DNA of 64,000 nucleotides from Hymenobacter terricola (lineage in GTDB: Bacteria; Bacteroidota; Bacteroidia; Cytophagales; Hymenobacteraceae): contig NZ_JAGEMO020000003.1 in assembly GCF_017921975.2 (NCBI RefSeq), forward strand, positions 248,001-312,000. Direction: 5' to 3'. Shown here piece by piece: positions 1 to 10,416 of this stretch (within the stretch, counting starts at the first letter, position 1; each line of letters starts with the position of its first letter). The translations under genes were made by a program, and so were the position numbers. The notes beneath the pieces were generated by a model. The model was not told the DNA's origin. It did no database searches and saw nothing but the letters and a program-made list of their open reading frames with translations.

Positions 1-2
1 GC

Positions 3-320
3 CGGCTCGATGCCTTCCTGGGCCACCCGGCCCTGGACCCGCACGGCGACCCCATTCCCGCCGAGGACGGGGCCATTCGGCGCCCCGCCCACCGCTTGCT
101 GGCCGACCTTGGCGTGGGCGAGCACGGTACCCTGGCGGCGGTCAAAAACACCTCCGTTCCCTTCCTGCAATACCTCGATAAAGTGGGTCTGCAGCTCGGC
201 GCTTCAGTTGAAGTACTGGATAAGGTCACATTTGATAACTCCTTCGAAATCCGCATCAATCGCGAGCGAACAACATTAATTTCAGCCGAAGTGAGCCGTA
301 ATCTGTTTGTGACGGAATGA
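3..320 (+). CDS. DtxR/MntR-family metal-dependent regulator, C-terminal part (5' end outside window)
   Basis: The frame is open from the first bases of the window to a TGA at 318-320. It begins with the residues RLDAFLGHPALDPHGDPIP, the metal-binding and dimerisation segment typical of the DtxR/MntR/IdeR family. This is followed by about 70 residues resembling the FeoA/SH3-like C-terminal domain, ending SRNLFVTE. The winged-helix DNA-binding domain must lie upstream of the window. Members of the family repress iron or manganese uptake genes when bound to Fe2+ or Mn2+; which metal applies here cannot be told from this part. The stop codon overlaps the mnmE start (ATGA), so the two are probably translationally coupled. 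Confidence 0.85.
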   Translation, partial: RLDAFLGHPALDPHGDPIPAEDGAIRRPAHRLLADLGVGEHGTLAAVKNTSVPFLQYLDKVGLQLGASVEVLDKVTFDNSFEIRINRERTTLISAEVSRNLFVTE

Positions 321-1738
321 GCCCGCTATTCTCCGATACCATTGTCGCCCTCTCCACGCCGCCGGGCGCAGGAGCGCTGGCAGTAATCCGCCTGTCGGGT
401 CCGGCAGCCATTGCCACCACCGCCGCTGTTTTCTCCAAAAAGCGCCTGACCGAAGCCGCTGGCAACACCCTTCACTACGGCACCCTGCGCGACCCAAATG
501 GCGGCGAAATCCTGGACGAAGTGGTGGTGGGCCTCTTTCGCGCGCCCCGGTCTTTCACCCGCGAGGACGTGGTCGAAATCAGCTGCCACGGCTCCGACTA
601 CGTGGTGCGCCAGGTGCTGGCCCTGCTCCTGCGCCACGGCGCCCGCCTGGCCGAAGCCGGTGAGTTCACGAAGCGCGCCTTCCTGAACGGAGCAATGGAC
701 CTGGCCCAGGCCGAAGCCGTGGCCGACCTCATTGCCGCCGACTCGGCTCTGAGCCACCGCGTGGCCCTGAACCAGCTCCGCGGCGGCTTCTCCCAGGAGT
801 TGCGCGACCTCCGCGCCCGGCTCATCAAGTTCGCCGCCTTGCTGGAGCTGGAGCTGGATTTTGGCGAAGAAGACGTGGAATTTGCCGACCGCACCGGCCT
901 TGCTCACCTGCTGGCCGAAGTGCGCGGCGTGGTGACCAGGCTGCTTCGCTCCTTTGAACTCGGTAACGTCATCAAAAACGGCATCACCGCCGTTATCGCC
1001 GGCCGGCCCAACGCCGGCAAATCAACCCTACTCAACGCCTTGCTGCGTGAGGAGCGCGCCATCGTTTCGGCCATTCCCGGCACCACGCGCGATTTCATCG
1101 AGGACGAAGTGAACATCGACGGCCTGCGGTTTCGGTTCGTTGACACCGCCGGCCTGCGCGACAATCCGGCCGACGAAGTGGAGGCAATCGGCGTAGCCCG
1201 CACCCGCCAGCGCGTGCGCCAGGCGGCCTTGTTATTGTATCTGTTCGACTTAACCGAATTGACTCCAGCCGACGTGCACGCCGAAATTCAGGAGCTAACG
1301 GCAGGCCTGGACTTGCCCGTTTTAGCCGTCGGCAACAAAACCGACCTTGCTACCCCAATCGAAATAGCCGCTTTTGAACTGGCATTTCAAGCCAGCCTAG
1401 CACTTCAAGCATCCGAGCCCCCGCTGGTGCTTCTGGCTGCCGGCCAAAACCACGGGCTTGACGCACTGCAAACAGCGTTGCTGCTGCTGGTGCGGGGCTC
1501 GGCGCTGGAAAATACCGGTTCCGCCACCATTGTCACCAACGTGCGCCACGCCCGGGCCCTGGAAGTGGCTGCCGCGCACCTTGCCGCCGTGCAGGCCGGC
1601 CTCGACACCGGGCGCGGCACCGAGCTATTGGCTGCCGACCTCCGCCACGCCCTGGCGGCTCTGGGCGAGATTACGGGTGAAATTTCCTCCGAAGACCTCC
1701 TCACCAGCATTTTCACTCAATTCTGCATCGGCAAGTAA
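317..1738 (+). CDS. mnmE: tRNA-5-carboxymethylaminomethyl-2-thiouridine modification GTPase MnmE
   Basis: The protein has 473 residues, close to the usual MnmE length. The N-terminal folate-binding domain (about 1-120) starts with SDTIVALSTPPGAGALAVIR. It is followed by the helical domain and an inserted G domain carrying the P-loop GRPNAGKS (229-236), DTAG (276-279) and NKTD (340-343). The protein ends in the family-defining FCIGK, whose cysteine is needed for catalysis. With MnmG it modifies the wobble uridine (U34) of several tRNAs in the cytoplasm. The ATG overlaps the stop of the upstream DtxR-type gene by four bases, which fixes the start. Confidence 0.97.
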   Translation: MSPLFSDTIVALSTPPGAGALAVIRLSGPAAIATTAAVFSKKRLTEAAGNTLHYGTLRDPNGGEILDEVVVGLFRAPRSFTREDVVEISCHGSDYVVRQVLALLLRHGARLAEAGEFTKRAFLNGAMDLAQAEAVADLIAADSALSHRVALNQLRGGFSQELRDLRARLIKFAALLELELDFGEEDVEFADRTGLAHLLAEVRGVVTRLLRSFELGNVIKNGITAVIAGRPNAGKSTLLNALLREERAIVSAIPGTTRDFIEDEVNIDGLRFRFVDTAGLRDNPADEVEAIGVARTRQRVRQAALLLYLFDLTELTPADVHAEIQELTAGLDLPVLAVGNKTDLATPIEIAAFELAFQASLALQASEPPLVLLAAGQNHGLDALQTALLLLVRGSALENTGSATIVTNVRHARALEVAAAHLAAVQAGLDTGRGTELLAADLRHALAALGEITGEISSEDLLTSIFTQFCIGK

Positions 1739-1871
1739 TTCCTGATGAATTCTAACCTGGAGCGTTTTGGTGTAAAATCTTCGCAATCGATGCCATTGGC
1801 CTCTACGGGTTTTTTAGGGCTTATTAGCGAAACCAAGGGCCGGGTTCTTTTGTACTGAATGCGCCCAAACG

Positions 1872-1889
1872 GCCGGGAAATTTCCCGGC
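1872..1889. promoter_or_regulatory. 18-bp perfect palindrome in the gltA leader
   Basis: GCCGGGAAATTTCCCGGC is its own reverse complement with no loop. It lies 54 bases before the gltA start, in a 204-bp gap after mnmE. A loopless palindrome of this length in a leader is compatible with a dimeric repressor site, but no regulator can be named. Its function is inference. Confidence 0.35.
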
Positions 1890-1942
1890 TTACGGCTTAT
1901 GACTTAGTTTCGCACTCTATTTCCCTCACATTCCTCCCGCCC

Positions 1943-3232
<1,290 letters not shown>

Positions 3233-3255
3233 TCTTCCCGAAAACCCAAGCAAAC

Positions 3256-3285
3256 AAAAAGCCCGCTCCATGGAGCGGGCTTTTT
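3256..3285. terminator. Bidirectional terminator after gltA
   Basis: This is a perfect inverted repeat without a spacer: five A, GCCCGCTCCA, its exact complement, then five T. It separates gltA (+) from a converging gene on the minus strand and can work in both directions. Confidence 0.9.
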
Positions 3286-3314
3286 CGTGTCCGGCTGGGG
3301 CGGTTGGTCCTCCC

Positions 3315-3689
3315 CTATTTCAGGCGGTGCGCGGTAAAATTGGTCCGCAACGATTGGTAAGCCACCAGCTGCTGGGGCTGGAGCAGGTTGCTCAGCTCAG
3401 TTTCGTAACGCTGCTGGGCCTCGGCCAGCCGGGTGTCGCGCTCTTCAGCACTGGCCCCGTTGAGGAGAATCTCCAAATCGCGGCGCTCCGAGAGCATGTT
3501 CAGGTGCAGCTGCTTCACGGCGAGGTACTGGGCCTCGTTGAAATGCACGTGCAACGCCAGCGCCCGGGTAAGCGTGGTGGCCCGCGTCATCATCGCCGAC
3601 GAGTAGGCGCCGTCGCCGGGGCCGGCCGCGGCAACTGGAGTTGCGCTAACACCCGCAGCAATGCAAGTAGCCAAGAACAAATTTTTCAT
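3315..3689 (-). CDS. Small exported protein, possibly Spy/CpxP-like
   Basis: The 124-residue product begins MKNLFLATCIAAGVSATPVAAA, a clear signal peptide, so it is probably periplasmic. The mature part is largely helical and charged, ending LLQPQQLVAYQSLRTNFTAHRLK. This resembles the LTxxQ-type helices of Spy/CpxP-like periplasmic proteins, but the match is loose. The start at 3689 was chosen because it places the signal peptide at the N-terminus; the frame extends 25 codons further upstream without plausible content. The gene stands alone and converges with gltA. Confidence 0.6.
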   Translation of the reverse strand: MKNLFLATCIAAGVSATPVAAAGPGDGAYSSAMMTRATTLTRALALHVHFNEAQYLAVKQLHLNMLSERRDLEILLNGASAEERDTRLAEAQQRYETELSNLLQPQQLVAYQSLRTNFTAHRLK

Positions 3690-3886
3690 GGGTTGGGGGG
3701 TGATGGTGAAAAAAGGAGGTGAATGGCCAGTTCTTGAGTGTTTGACCATACCAAACGTAGACACAATATTTTATTGAACAAAAAATGAATTTTATGGCAC
3801 TTTTTTAATCAAGTAATTTCTGTCAATACTCATAACAAGCTCATTTATAAGACATTTATTAATTGGCAAAAACAACGTGATGAGCC

Positions 3887-3910
3887 AAAAAAAAAGCCCG
3901 CCAACGGGCG
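3887..3910 (-). terminator. Rho-independent terminator, minus strand
   Basis: Read on the minus strand, GCCCG-TTGG-CGGGC is followed by nine T. It is the first such structure downstream of the PorE-like gene and probably ends the folD-queE-porE transcript. The stem is only five GC pairs, but the T run is long. Confidence 0.6.
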
Positions 3911-3950
3911 AGCCATATTTTTTTGCGCATGAATGCCATTATATTTTCAC

Positions 3951-3975
3951 TTACTTAAAGCCTTGCTTTAAGTAA
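3951..3975. repeat. 11-bp perfect inverted repeat
   Basis: TTACTTAAAGC, a three-base loop (CTT) and the exact complement. It overlaps the stop codon of the start-less open segment on the minus strand and may be part of its transcript end. Confidence 0.6.
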
Positions 3976-4193
3976 ACTGCCGCCTTTTGCACAGACAACT
4001 TTTTTGCGACCAGAGTGGAGAGCCAGTAATTCGTAAGGCCAGGCACAGTATAATACCACAACTCCTTGCTCATCAAGGATACTTACTGGAGCAGAATAAA
4101 ACCAGCGCCGCCACAGAGCGCACTTCGAACCCTTAGGAAAGTTGCATTTTTGCCCTCAAACCGTAGCCTGGCTTCCGAACAATGCCTTTGGGC

Positions 4194-6170
4194 TTAGAGG
4201 ATATGCAGTTCGATGCGGCGGTTCATCTGGCGGTGTGCTTCAGAGTCGTTTGCGGCCAGCGGATGGCCTTCGCCGTAGCCCTTGGACCGTAGCCGAGTCA
4301 CTGAAATGCCATGCCCGGACAAGTATTCGACCACCGACTGGGCGCGGCGCTGTGAGAGTTGAATGTTAGTTTCCGGCGTGCCCACGTTATCGGTGTAGCC
4401 GGATACCTCGATTTGGACATCCCGGTACTGCCGCAGAAATTCAATGAGCCGGTTTAGCTCGGTGCGGGACTGGGGCTTCAGGTCGTATTTGTTGGTATCG
4501 AAAAACAGGTTATTCAGCACCACGCTGCGCCCTGAGCGCACGGGTTCCAGGTATATGTCCAGTGCCGTGGGGTTGAAGGCGTGCTGGCTGGAATAATCGA
4601 AACTGAGGCTTTTGAGCAGGTACTTGTCGGCGGCGGCGTACATAGCGTAGTGGTGGCCTTCATTGAGCACCACGGTGTAGTCGCCATATTCAGGGTCGGA
4701 CGTAACGAACTGGGTCAGCACGTCGGTGTCGAGGTCGTAGAGCTTGACTTCGGCTTTGAGCGGCTTTTTGGTGTTAGCGTCGAATACCCGGCCTTGCGTG
4801 TAGGTGCTGGTTTCGCGGGCCTTCACCGGCGGTGGCACCGAGAAGCTGAACAGTTCCACTGGCCGCTCGCGGGCCAGCCGGTAGCCGCCGGGCGGCTCTT
4901 CGGTGGCGCGACTGCGCGAGCAAAACCCCTTCTGATTATCGGAGGTAACAAACAGGGAGGCCTCGTTTTCGAATGTATTGAGCGGATAACCCAGGTTGCG
5001 GGGCTCACTCCAGGTACCGGCCGGGGTCTTCTCACACCGAAACACATCAAGCCCGCCCATGCCCACCAGCCCATCGGTGACGTAGTACAACGTGGTGCCG
5101 CTGGCGTGGATGAACGGGGCCATGTCCTTGCCCGTGGTGTTCACCGGCGTGCCCAGGTTTTGGGCGGCGCTCCAGTTGCCATCGGGCTGCAGGGTTGTAA
5201 CATATATATCTTCCTGGCCCTGGCCGCCACGGCGGGTCGAGGTGAAATACAGCGTGCGCCCATCGGCCGAAAGCGACGGCTGCGAGTCCCATTCCGTGGA
5301 ATTAACATTGGTGCCCAGGTTCACGGGGGTGCTCCAGTTGTTGCCGGTGCGGCGCGAAATGTACAGGTCGCAGTTGCCGATGGCACGGGGCCGGTCGCAG
5401 GAAGCAAACACCAGGGTTTTGCCATCGCCCGAAATCGAGCCCGCGCCTTCGTTGTAGCTGGAATTGATGGCCGGCGAAATCGGCACCGGCTCTCCAAAAG
5501 TGCCGTCTTTGTTTTGTCGGCTCACATACAGGTCTTCCCCGCTGCTGGCGGCCGGACGGCCCGTGAAGAGCAGGAATCGGTTATCGGCGGTGAGCGCTGG
5601 AAAGTATTGAAATTTAAAGCTGTTCAGCGGCGAAGGCATGGCCACGGGCGCCTCGCCCACGGGATGCTTCATGGCATCGAGCGCAAACTCACAAGTGAGC
5701 AGCTGGCGCTGAGATTTAGCTAGGTTCCTTTGCGTCTTGGGCGCCACTTTCATCAACTGCTTGTATGCTTCGAGCGCCGTCTGATATTCGCCATAGCTCA
5801 GTGCTAAATCGCCCAGCAACTGGTATTCCGACGAATGAATGGCCTCGAGGGGCACTTTGCTCAGGCCGTCGCGGTAGGCGGCCAGGGCCCCCCGATTGTC
5901 GCCAATGGCTTTGAGCAGGGACCCTTTCAGCAAGAAGGCTTCCCCAAAGGAGGGGAACTTCTCATTGAGCTGGTTCAGGGTTTCAATGGCTTTGATGAAG
6001 TCCCGGTCTTTGGTTTGCTGCTGCGCTTTTTCCAGCAGACTGCGGGCTTTGGTGTTGGTGGGCGTCTGGACTTTGGGGGCCAACTGGCTCCAGGCCGTTT
6101 CCGACGAGGCCAGCCACAGCAGGCACATCATTCCGAGGCGTACCGCCCCCAACACTGAAATGCGACGCAT
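4194..6170 (-). CDS. OmpA-family protein with TPR, beta-propeller and regulatory-like domain (PorE-like)
   Basis: This 658-residue protein has a signal peptide (MRRISVLGAVRLGMMCLLWL). Next come TPR-like helices (about 40-170) and a PD40/WD40-like beta-propeller (about 190-430) with repeated units such as GDGKTLVFASCD and ADGRTLYFTSTRRGG. A carboxypeptidase-regulatory-like domain (about 455-550) and a C-terminal OmpA peptidoglycan-binding domain (VSGYTDNVGTPETN, QRRAQSVVEYL, NRRIELHIL) follow. This order is that described for PorE, the peptidoglycan-anchored component of the type IX secretion system. Bacteroidota carry several paralogues of this layout, so T9SS membership is inferred, although T9SS cargo is present in the window. 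It starts 8 bp after queE, probably in one operon. Confidence 0.8.
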   Translation of the reverse strand: MRRISVLGAVRLGMMCLLWLASSETAWSQLAPKVQTPTNTKARSLLEKAQQQTKDRDFIKAIETLNQLNEKFPSFGEAFLLKGSLLKAIGDNRGALAAYRDGLSKVPLEAIHSSEYQLLGDLALSYGEYQTALEAYKQLMKVAPKTQRNLAKSQRQLLTCEFALDAMKHPVGEAPVAMPSPLNSFKFQYFPALTADNRFLLFTGRPAASSGEDLYVSRQNKDGTFGEPVPISPAINSSYNEGAGSISGDGKTLVFASCDRPRAIGNCDLYISRRTGNNWSTPVNLGTNVNSTEWDSQPSLSADGRTLYFTSTRRGGQGQEDIYVTTLQPDGNWSAAQNLGTPVNTTGKDMAPFIHASGTTLYYVTDGLVGMGGLDVFRCEKTPAGTWSEPRNLGYPLNTFENEASLFVTSDNQKGFCSRSRATEEPPGGYRLARERPVELFSFSVPPPVKARETSTYTQGRVFDANTKKPLKAEVKLYDLDTDVLTQFVTSDPEYGDYTVVLNEGHHYAMYAAADKYLLKSLSFDYSSQHAFNPTALDIYLEPVRSGRSVVLNNLFFDTNKYDLKPQSRTELNRLIEFLRQYRDVQIEVSGYTDNVGTPETNIQLSQRRAQSVVEYLSGHGISVTRLRSKGYGEGHPLAANDSEAHRQMNRRIELHIL

Positions 6171-6178
6171 AAAGTAGG

Positions 6179-6847
6179 CTACGGGATGTCAAGATATTTA
6201 TGGGTTTGGAGCGACACCTGCCAGCGCGGGTGCTGCTTCACATAGTCAACTAATGCGGGCGTCATGCGAGCGGCCCGGCTCCACTCGGGCTGCAAGTATA
6301 AGCGCGTAGTGGCCGGTACCAATGCGGCGTGCTCTTCGGCCCAGGCAAAATCGTGGTCATTAAAGACCACGACCTTCAGTTCGTGGGCTGCGGCTAGTAC
6401 CTCCGGCAGCGGTGCTTTAAACTTTTTGGGCGATAAGCACACCCAATCCCAGGTGCCCGACAGCGGATGTGCGCCGGAGGTTTCGAGCCAGGTGTGGCAG
6501 CCGGCGGCCTGCAATGCCGCCGTTAGCTCATCCAGGTTGTGCATCAGCGGCTCACCGCCGGTGATGACCACATCGCGGCCGGGGTGCGCCAACACGGCCT
6601 CCACAAGCTGCGCGGTGGACTGGCGCGGATGCGCAGCGGCATCCCACGACTCTTTCACATCGCACCAGACGCAGCCTACATCACAGCCACCCAGGCGGAT
6701 AAAGTAGGCGGCCCGGCCGGTGTTATATCCCTCGCCTTGAATGGTATAAAACTGCTCCATTACAGGCAGCATAGTGCCGGTTTTGGCAACGGTTTCATCA
6801 CCGGAAGGTGCAATAATTTCGGAGGAAAGTAAATTCACGGGTATCAT
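6179..6847 (-). CDS. queE: 7-carboxy-7-deazaguanine synthase (radical SAM)
   Basis: The 222-residue protein has FYTIQGEGYNTGRAAYFIRLGGC and the radical-SAM cysteine triad Cx3Cx2C at C55, C59 and C62 (GGCDVGCVWCD). These are followed by VVITGGEPLM and a C-terminal QTHKYLDIP. QueE converts 6-carboxy-tetrahydropterin to 7-carboxy-7-deazaguanine in queuosine precursor synthesis. No other queuosine gene is nearby. It lies between folD (115 bp upstream, with its own promoter-like sequence) and the PorE-like gene (8 bp downstream). Confidence 0.95.
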   Translation of the reverse strand: MIPVNLLSSEIIAPSGDETVAKTGTMLPVMEQFYTIQGEGYNTGRAAYFIRLGGCDVGCVWCDVKESWDAAAHPRQSTAQLVEAVLAHPGRDVVITGGEPLMHNLDELTAALQAAGCHTWLETSGAHPLSGTWDWVCLSPKKFKAPLPEVLAAAHELKVVVFNDHDFAWAEEHAALVPATTRLYLQPEWSRAARMTPALVDYVKQHPRWQVSLQTHKYLDIP

Positions 6848-6918
6848 AACAAAAAGCCGTCAGGAAGCGAAGCAACCTTAACGCCGGCAAGCAGACGCGC
6901 CGTTCCAATGCCGGACTT

Positions 6919-6950
6919 TAAAAGTACGGTTTAGTCCCAGTTTAACCAAA
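6919..6950 (-). promoter_or_regulatory. Bacteroidota-type promoter upstream of queE
   Basis: On the minus strand a TTTG (plus-strand 6947-6950) is followed after 20 bases by TACTTTTA (6919-6926). This fits the known Bacteroidota pattern TTTG-N19-21-TAnnTTTG with one mismatch. It sits in the folD-queE gap, 72 bases before the queE start. It is the only place in the window where both boxes are clearly recognisable. Confidence 0.6.
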
Positions 6951-6962
6951 TATTCCTAAAAA

Positions 6963-7892
6963 TCAGCTTGCCGGATTGGGGTAAATTTCACCCTTGGCCG
7001 CCCGCAAAGTATTCAGCAGAAGCATGGCAATGGTCATGGGCCCCACGCCACCGGGCACGGGCGTAATGGCCGAAGCCAAAGGAGCAACCTCGGCAAAATT
7101 CACGTCGCCTTTCAGCGTATAGCCGCTCTTTTTGGTGGCGTCGGGCACGCGGGTGGTGCCCACGTCAATTACCACGGCGCCGGGCCGCACCATGTCGGCC
7201 GTCACGAACTCGGGCCGGCCAATGGCCGCCACCACAATGTCAGCCGTGCGGCATATTTCGGCCAGGTTCCGGGTGCGCGAATGGCATAAAGTGACCGTGC
7301 AATTGGCAGTATCCAGGTTCTTGGCTAGCAATATGCTAACCGGGGTTCCTACAATATTGGAACGGCCAATAACCACGGCGTGCTTGCCGCTGGTTTTAAT
7401 GCCTTGCCGGCTTAGCAATTCCACGATTCCGGAAGGTGTGGCGGGCAGCAAGGCCGGCAGGCCGGCCACCATGCGCCCGATATTCATGGGATGAAACCCG
7501 TCCACATCCTTCTCGGGCCGGATGGCTTCAATGACTTTTTCGGGGTTGATGTGAGCCGGCAGCGGCAGCTGCACGATGAAGCCGTCAATCTCCGGGTCGC
7601 GGTTCAAATCGTCGACCTGCGCCAGCAACTCCGCTTCGGTAATGTCGTCCTCAAACCGCAGCAGCGTAGACCCGAAGCCGACCCGTTCGCAGGCCAGCAC
7701 CTTGTTGCGCACGTAGGTTTCGGAGCCCCCGTCGTGGCCCACCAGGATGGCGGCGAGGTGCGGTGCCTTTTTGCCGGCTGCTTTCAGGGCGGCTACTTCG
7801 AGGGCAATCTCGGCTTTGATGTCTTCGGCGGTTTGCTTGCCGTCGATAATGTGCGGAATCGGGGGCGTGGGGGCGTTAGCAATCATGGGCAT
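6963..7892 (-). CDS. folD: Bifunctional methylenetetrahydrofolate dehydrogenase/cyclohydrolase
   Basis: The 309-residue protein interconverts 5,10-methylene-THF, 5,10-methenyl-THF and 10-formyl-THF using NADP. Family signatures are [16 protein letters not shown] (with the catalytic lysine), [26 protein letters not shown], the Rossmann segment [14 protein letters not shown] and [13 protein letters not shown]. It is slightly longer than the usual 280-300 residues because of an N-terminal [11 protein letters not shown]; a second ATG two codons later is equally possible. It is the first gene of the minus-strand set folD, queE, porE-like. Confidence 0.97.
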   Translation of the reverse strand: MPMIANAPTPPIPHIIDGKQTAEDIKAEIALEVAALKAAGKKAPHLAAILVGHDGGSETYVRNKVLACERVGFGSTLLRFEDDITEAELLAQVDDLNRDPEIDGFIVQLPLPAHINPEKVIEAIRPEKDVDGFHPMNIGRMVAGLPALLPATPSGIVELLSRQGIKTSGKHAVVIGRSNIVGTPVSILLAKNLDTANCTVTLCHSRTRNLAEICRTADIVVAAIGRPEFVTADMVRPGAVVIDVGTTRVPDATKKSGYTLKGDVNFAEVAPLASAITPVPGGVGPMTIAMLLLNTLRAAKGEIYPNPAS

Positions 7893-7981
7893 AGGGACAG
7901 TAGGGAAACGCTACTAATTAAAAAAACTCTATATTGTCAATCATTAAGCTTACCTAACTCACCAACCACCAATTCACATTT

Positions 7982-8404
7982 ATGCAAACTCACTTACTTG
8001 TTCTTCTTGGCAGTTTTATTGGCGGCCTGTTTGGGTTCATTTTTGGACTCCTGTACCTGGCCTTCATCATCGCCATATTCGTTGGCCTCTGGAAAATGTA
8101 TGAGAAAGCCGGCAAACCGGGTTGGGCCGCGCTCATTCCCATCTACAACATTATCGTGCTGCACGAAATAGTGGGACGGGACTTGGTGAAGATTCTGCTC
8201 TTGCTCATTCCGTTTGTCAACATTTACTTTTTCATTACGCTTTACGTGAGCCTGGCCAAGTCTTTTGGCAAGCGTGAAACGGGCGAATACGTGCTTACCA
8301 TCTTCTTTGCGCCGTTTTACCTGGGCCTGGGCGATGCCCGGTACGTAGGCCCCAGCGAAGGCCCCGGGGCCGTGCTGAACGGCCTTGGCAATCCAAGCTA
8401 TTAG
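7982..8404 (+). CDS. DUF5684-type small membrane protein
   Basis: The 140-residue protein has a long hydrophobic N-terminal stretch (about 5-37), then KMYEKAGKPGWAALIPIYNI, a second hydrophobic segment (about 70-90), SLAKSFGKRETGEYVLTIFFAPFYLGLGDARY and a polar tail. The combination GKPGWAALIPIYN plus FFAPFYLGLG is typical of the DUF5684 family, which is sometimes mis-annotated as signal peptidase. Its function is unknown. It is divergent from folD and followed by a strong terminator. Confidence 0.7.
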   Translation: MQTHLLVLLGSFIGGLFGFIFGLLYLAFIIAIFVGLWKMYEKAGKPGWAALIPIYNIIVLHEIVGRDLVKILLLLIPFVNIYFFITLYVSLAKSFGKRETGEYVLTIFFAPFYLGLGDARYVGPSEGPGAVLNGLGNPSY

Positions 8405-8439
8405 GTGCTGAGCGGCTGCGTTTCAGCGCGCTAAAATGA

Positions 8440-8474
8440 AAGCGGCCCCGGCAAATTGCCGGGGCCGCTTTTTT
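8440..8474. terminator. Bidirectional terminator between DUF5684 gene and lepA
   Basis: A 13-bp perfect stem (AAGCGGCCCCGGC and complement) with a 5-base loop is followed by TTTT. It lies in the 71-bp gap between two converging genes. Confidence 0.9.
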
Positions 8475-8475
8475 A

Positions 8476-10263
8476 TCAGTCAATTTTCAGAACTGCCAGG
8501 AAGGCTTCCTGCGGGATTTCGACGGAGCCCACGGAGCGCATCCGTTTTTTGCCTTCTTTCTGTTTCTCCAGCAGCTTGCGCTTCCGGCTGATATCGCCGC
8601 CGTAGCACTTCGCGATTACATTCTTGCGAAGGGCCTTAACCGTTTCGCGGGCGATGATTTTCTGGCCAATCGAGGCCTGGATGGCAATGTCGAACATCTG
8701 GCGGGGCAGCAGCTCGCGCAGCTTTTCGCAGAGGCGGCGGCCCCAGTCGTAGCTCTTGGAGCGGTGCACGATGGCCGACAGGGCATCGACTTTCTCGCCG
8801 TTCAGCATCACGTCCAGCTTCACCATGTCGGCTTCGCGGAAGCCAATCAGCTCGTAGTCCAGCGAGGCGTAGCCGCGGCTGATGGTTTTGAGCTTGTCGA
8901 AAAAGTCGAACACGATTTCGGACAGCGGCAGCTCAAAGCTCATTTCCACCCGCTCGGAAGTGAGGTAGGACTGGCCTTTGATGATGCCGCGCTTCTCCAT
9001 GCACAGCGTGATGATGGGGCCCACGTACTCGGAAGCCGTGATGATTTGCGCCTTGATGAACGGCTCTTCGATGAGCTTAATCATGTTCGGCTCCGGCATT
9101 TCGGAGGGCGCGTTGATGGTCAGGATTTGGTCTTTGGTGCCGATGGCGTGGAACTGCACGCTGGGCACCGTGGTGATGACCGTCATGTTGAACTCGCGCT
9201 CCAGGCGCTCCTGCACGATTTCCATGTGCAGCATGCCCAGAAAGCCGCACCGGAAGCCGAAGCCCAGCGCCACCGACGTTTCGGGCTCCCACACCAGCGA
9301 GGCATCGTTGAGCTGCAATTTTTCCATGCTGGAACGCAGCTCTTCGTACTCGGTGGTTTCGACGGGGTAAATGCCGGCGAAAACCATCGGCTTCACATCG
9401 GCGAAGCCCTGAATCGCTTCCGCCGTGGGGCGGTTTACGTGGGTAATGGTGTCGCCCACTTTCACCTCGCGGGCTTCTTTGATGCCCGAGATGAGGTAGC
9501 CCACGTTGCCGGCGCTCATTTCCTGGCGCGGCTCCTGGTTCAGGCCCAGGATACCGATTTCGTCGGCCCCGTATTCCTTGCCCGTGGCCATGAACTTCAC
9601 CTTGTCGCCTTTGCGCATGGTGCCGTTCTTGATGCGAAACAGGACTTCGATGCCGCGGTACGAGTTGTAGACGGAGTCGAAAATGAGGGCCTGCAAGGGC
9701 TCGGCCGGGTCGCCTTTGGGGGCCGGAATCCGGTCGCAGATGGCGTTGAGAATGGCTTCGATGCCGATGCCGGTTTTGCCCGAGGCGTGGAGAATATCCT
9801 CCGGCTTGCAGCCGATGAGGTCCACGATTTCGTCGGTTACCTCCTCCGGCATGGCGTGCGGCAGGTCGATTTTATTGAGCACCGGAATGATTTCCAAATC
9901 GGCCCCGATGGCGAGGTAGAGGTTGGAAATCGTCTGGGCTTCGATGCCTTGCGAGGCATCAACAATTAGCAGGGCGCCTTCGCAGGCGGCAATGCTGCGG
10001 CTTACTTCGTAGCTAAAGTCGACGTGGCCGGGCGTGTCAATCAGGTTCAGCGTGTAGATTTCCCCTTTGTAGGGGTACTGCATCTGGATGGCGTGGCTCT
10101 TGATGGTGATGCCGCGCTCACGCTCCAGGTCCATGTTGTCGAGCAACTGGGCCTGCATGTCGCGCTTGGCCACGGTGCTGGTAAACTCCAGCAGGCGGTC
10201 GGCCAGGGTGCTTTTCCCGTGGTCGATGTGGGCAATGATGCAAAAATTGCGGATATTCTTCAC
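8476..10263 (-). CDS. lepA: Elongation factor 4 (back-translocating GTPase LepA)
   Basis: This is a 595-residue translational GTPase with the G1 motif AHIDHGKST near the N-terminus, [14 protein letters not shown], and the LepA-specific C-terminal region ending [17 protein letters not shown]. It acts on stalled or mistranslocated ribosomes. The start is a GTG at 10263 giving [19 protein letters not shown], which matches the conserved N-terminus (MKNIRN). An ATG 30 codons upstream would add unrelated residues that overlap the promoter. The stop lies just beside the shared terminator. Confidence 0.96.
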   Translation of the reverse strand: MKNIRNFCIIAHIDHGKSTLADRLLEFTSTVAKRDMQAQLLDNMDLERERGITIKSHAIQMQYPYKGEIYTLNLIDTPGHVDFSYEVSRSIAACEGALLIVDASQGIEAQTISNLYLAIGADLEIIPVLNKIDLPHAMPEEVTDEIVDLIGCKPEDILHASGKTGIGIEAILNAICDRIPAPKGDPAEPLQALIFDSVYNSYRGIEVLFRIKNGTMRKGDKVKFMATGKEYGADEIGILGLNQEPRQEMSAGNVGYLISGIKEAREVKVGDTITHVNRPTAEAIQGFADVKPMVFAGIYPVETTEYEELRSSMEKLQLNDASLVWEPETSVALGFGFRCGFLGMLHMEIVQERLEREFNMTVITTVPSVQFHAIGTKDQILTINAPSEMPEPNMIKLIEEPFIKAQIITASEYVGPIITLCMEKRGIIKGQSYLTSERVEMSFELPLSEIVFDFFDKLKTISRGYASLDYELIGFREADMVKLDVMLNGEKVDALSAIVHRSKSYDWGRRLCEKLRELLPRQMFDIAIQASIGQKIIARETVKALRKNVIAKCYGGDISRKRKLLEKQKEGKKRMRSVGSVEIPQEAFLAVLKID

Positions 10264-10284
10264 AGAGGGCGGTTTTTCAGTCCG

Positions 10285-10292
10285 CGAAGGTA
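10285..10292 (-). promoter_or_regulatory. Probable -7 box of lepA
   Basis: TACCTTCG on the minus strand, 21 bases before the GTG start of lepA, matches TAnnTTTG at seven of eight positions. No clear -33 box was seen. Confidence 0.45.
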
Positions 10293-10416
10293 CGAACTGC
10301 TTGGCGCAAAAGCCAGCCCGGCCCCGTTGGGCAGTCCAGGCACGGGCTGGCAAAAGTGGCCCAAACTACTTAGTTTTGTCGATTCCCTGATTTTGCCCGA
10401 TTTGTACAATTTGCCT

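Larger units (their letters stand above)
3690..4193. other. AT-rich 0.5-kb gap with a minus-strand open segment
   Basis: The right part (about 3955-4160) can be read on the minus strand as roughly 65 codons without a stop, downstream of the PorE-like gene. It ends in LYCAWPYELLALHSGRK and then KARL-stop at about 3957. The segment has no ATG, because a stop precedes it before any start codon. Its amino-acid composition is protein-like, so it may be the remnant of a gene tail. The left part (3690-3885) is AT-rich and shows nothing recognisable beyond space for a promoter of the small exported protein. Confidence 0.35.

Noticed and set aside
10264..10353. 30-codon N-terminal extension of LepA from an upstream ATG
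   Set aside because: The family begins with MKNIRN, which matches the GTG at 10263. The extension covers the promoter box.
10024..10416. N-terminal extension of the membrane protein at 10417
   Set aside because: The segment is antisense to lepA and its translation is not protein-like; an ATG at 10417 gives a sensible start.
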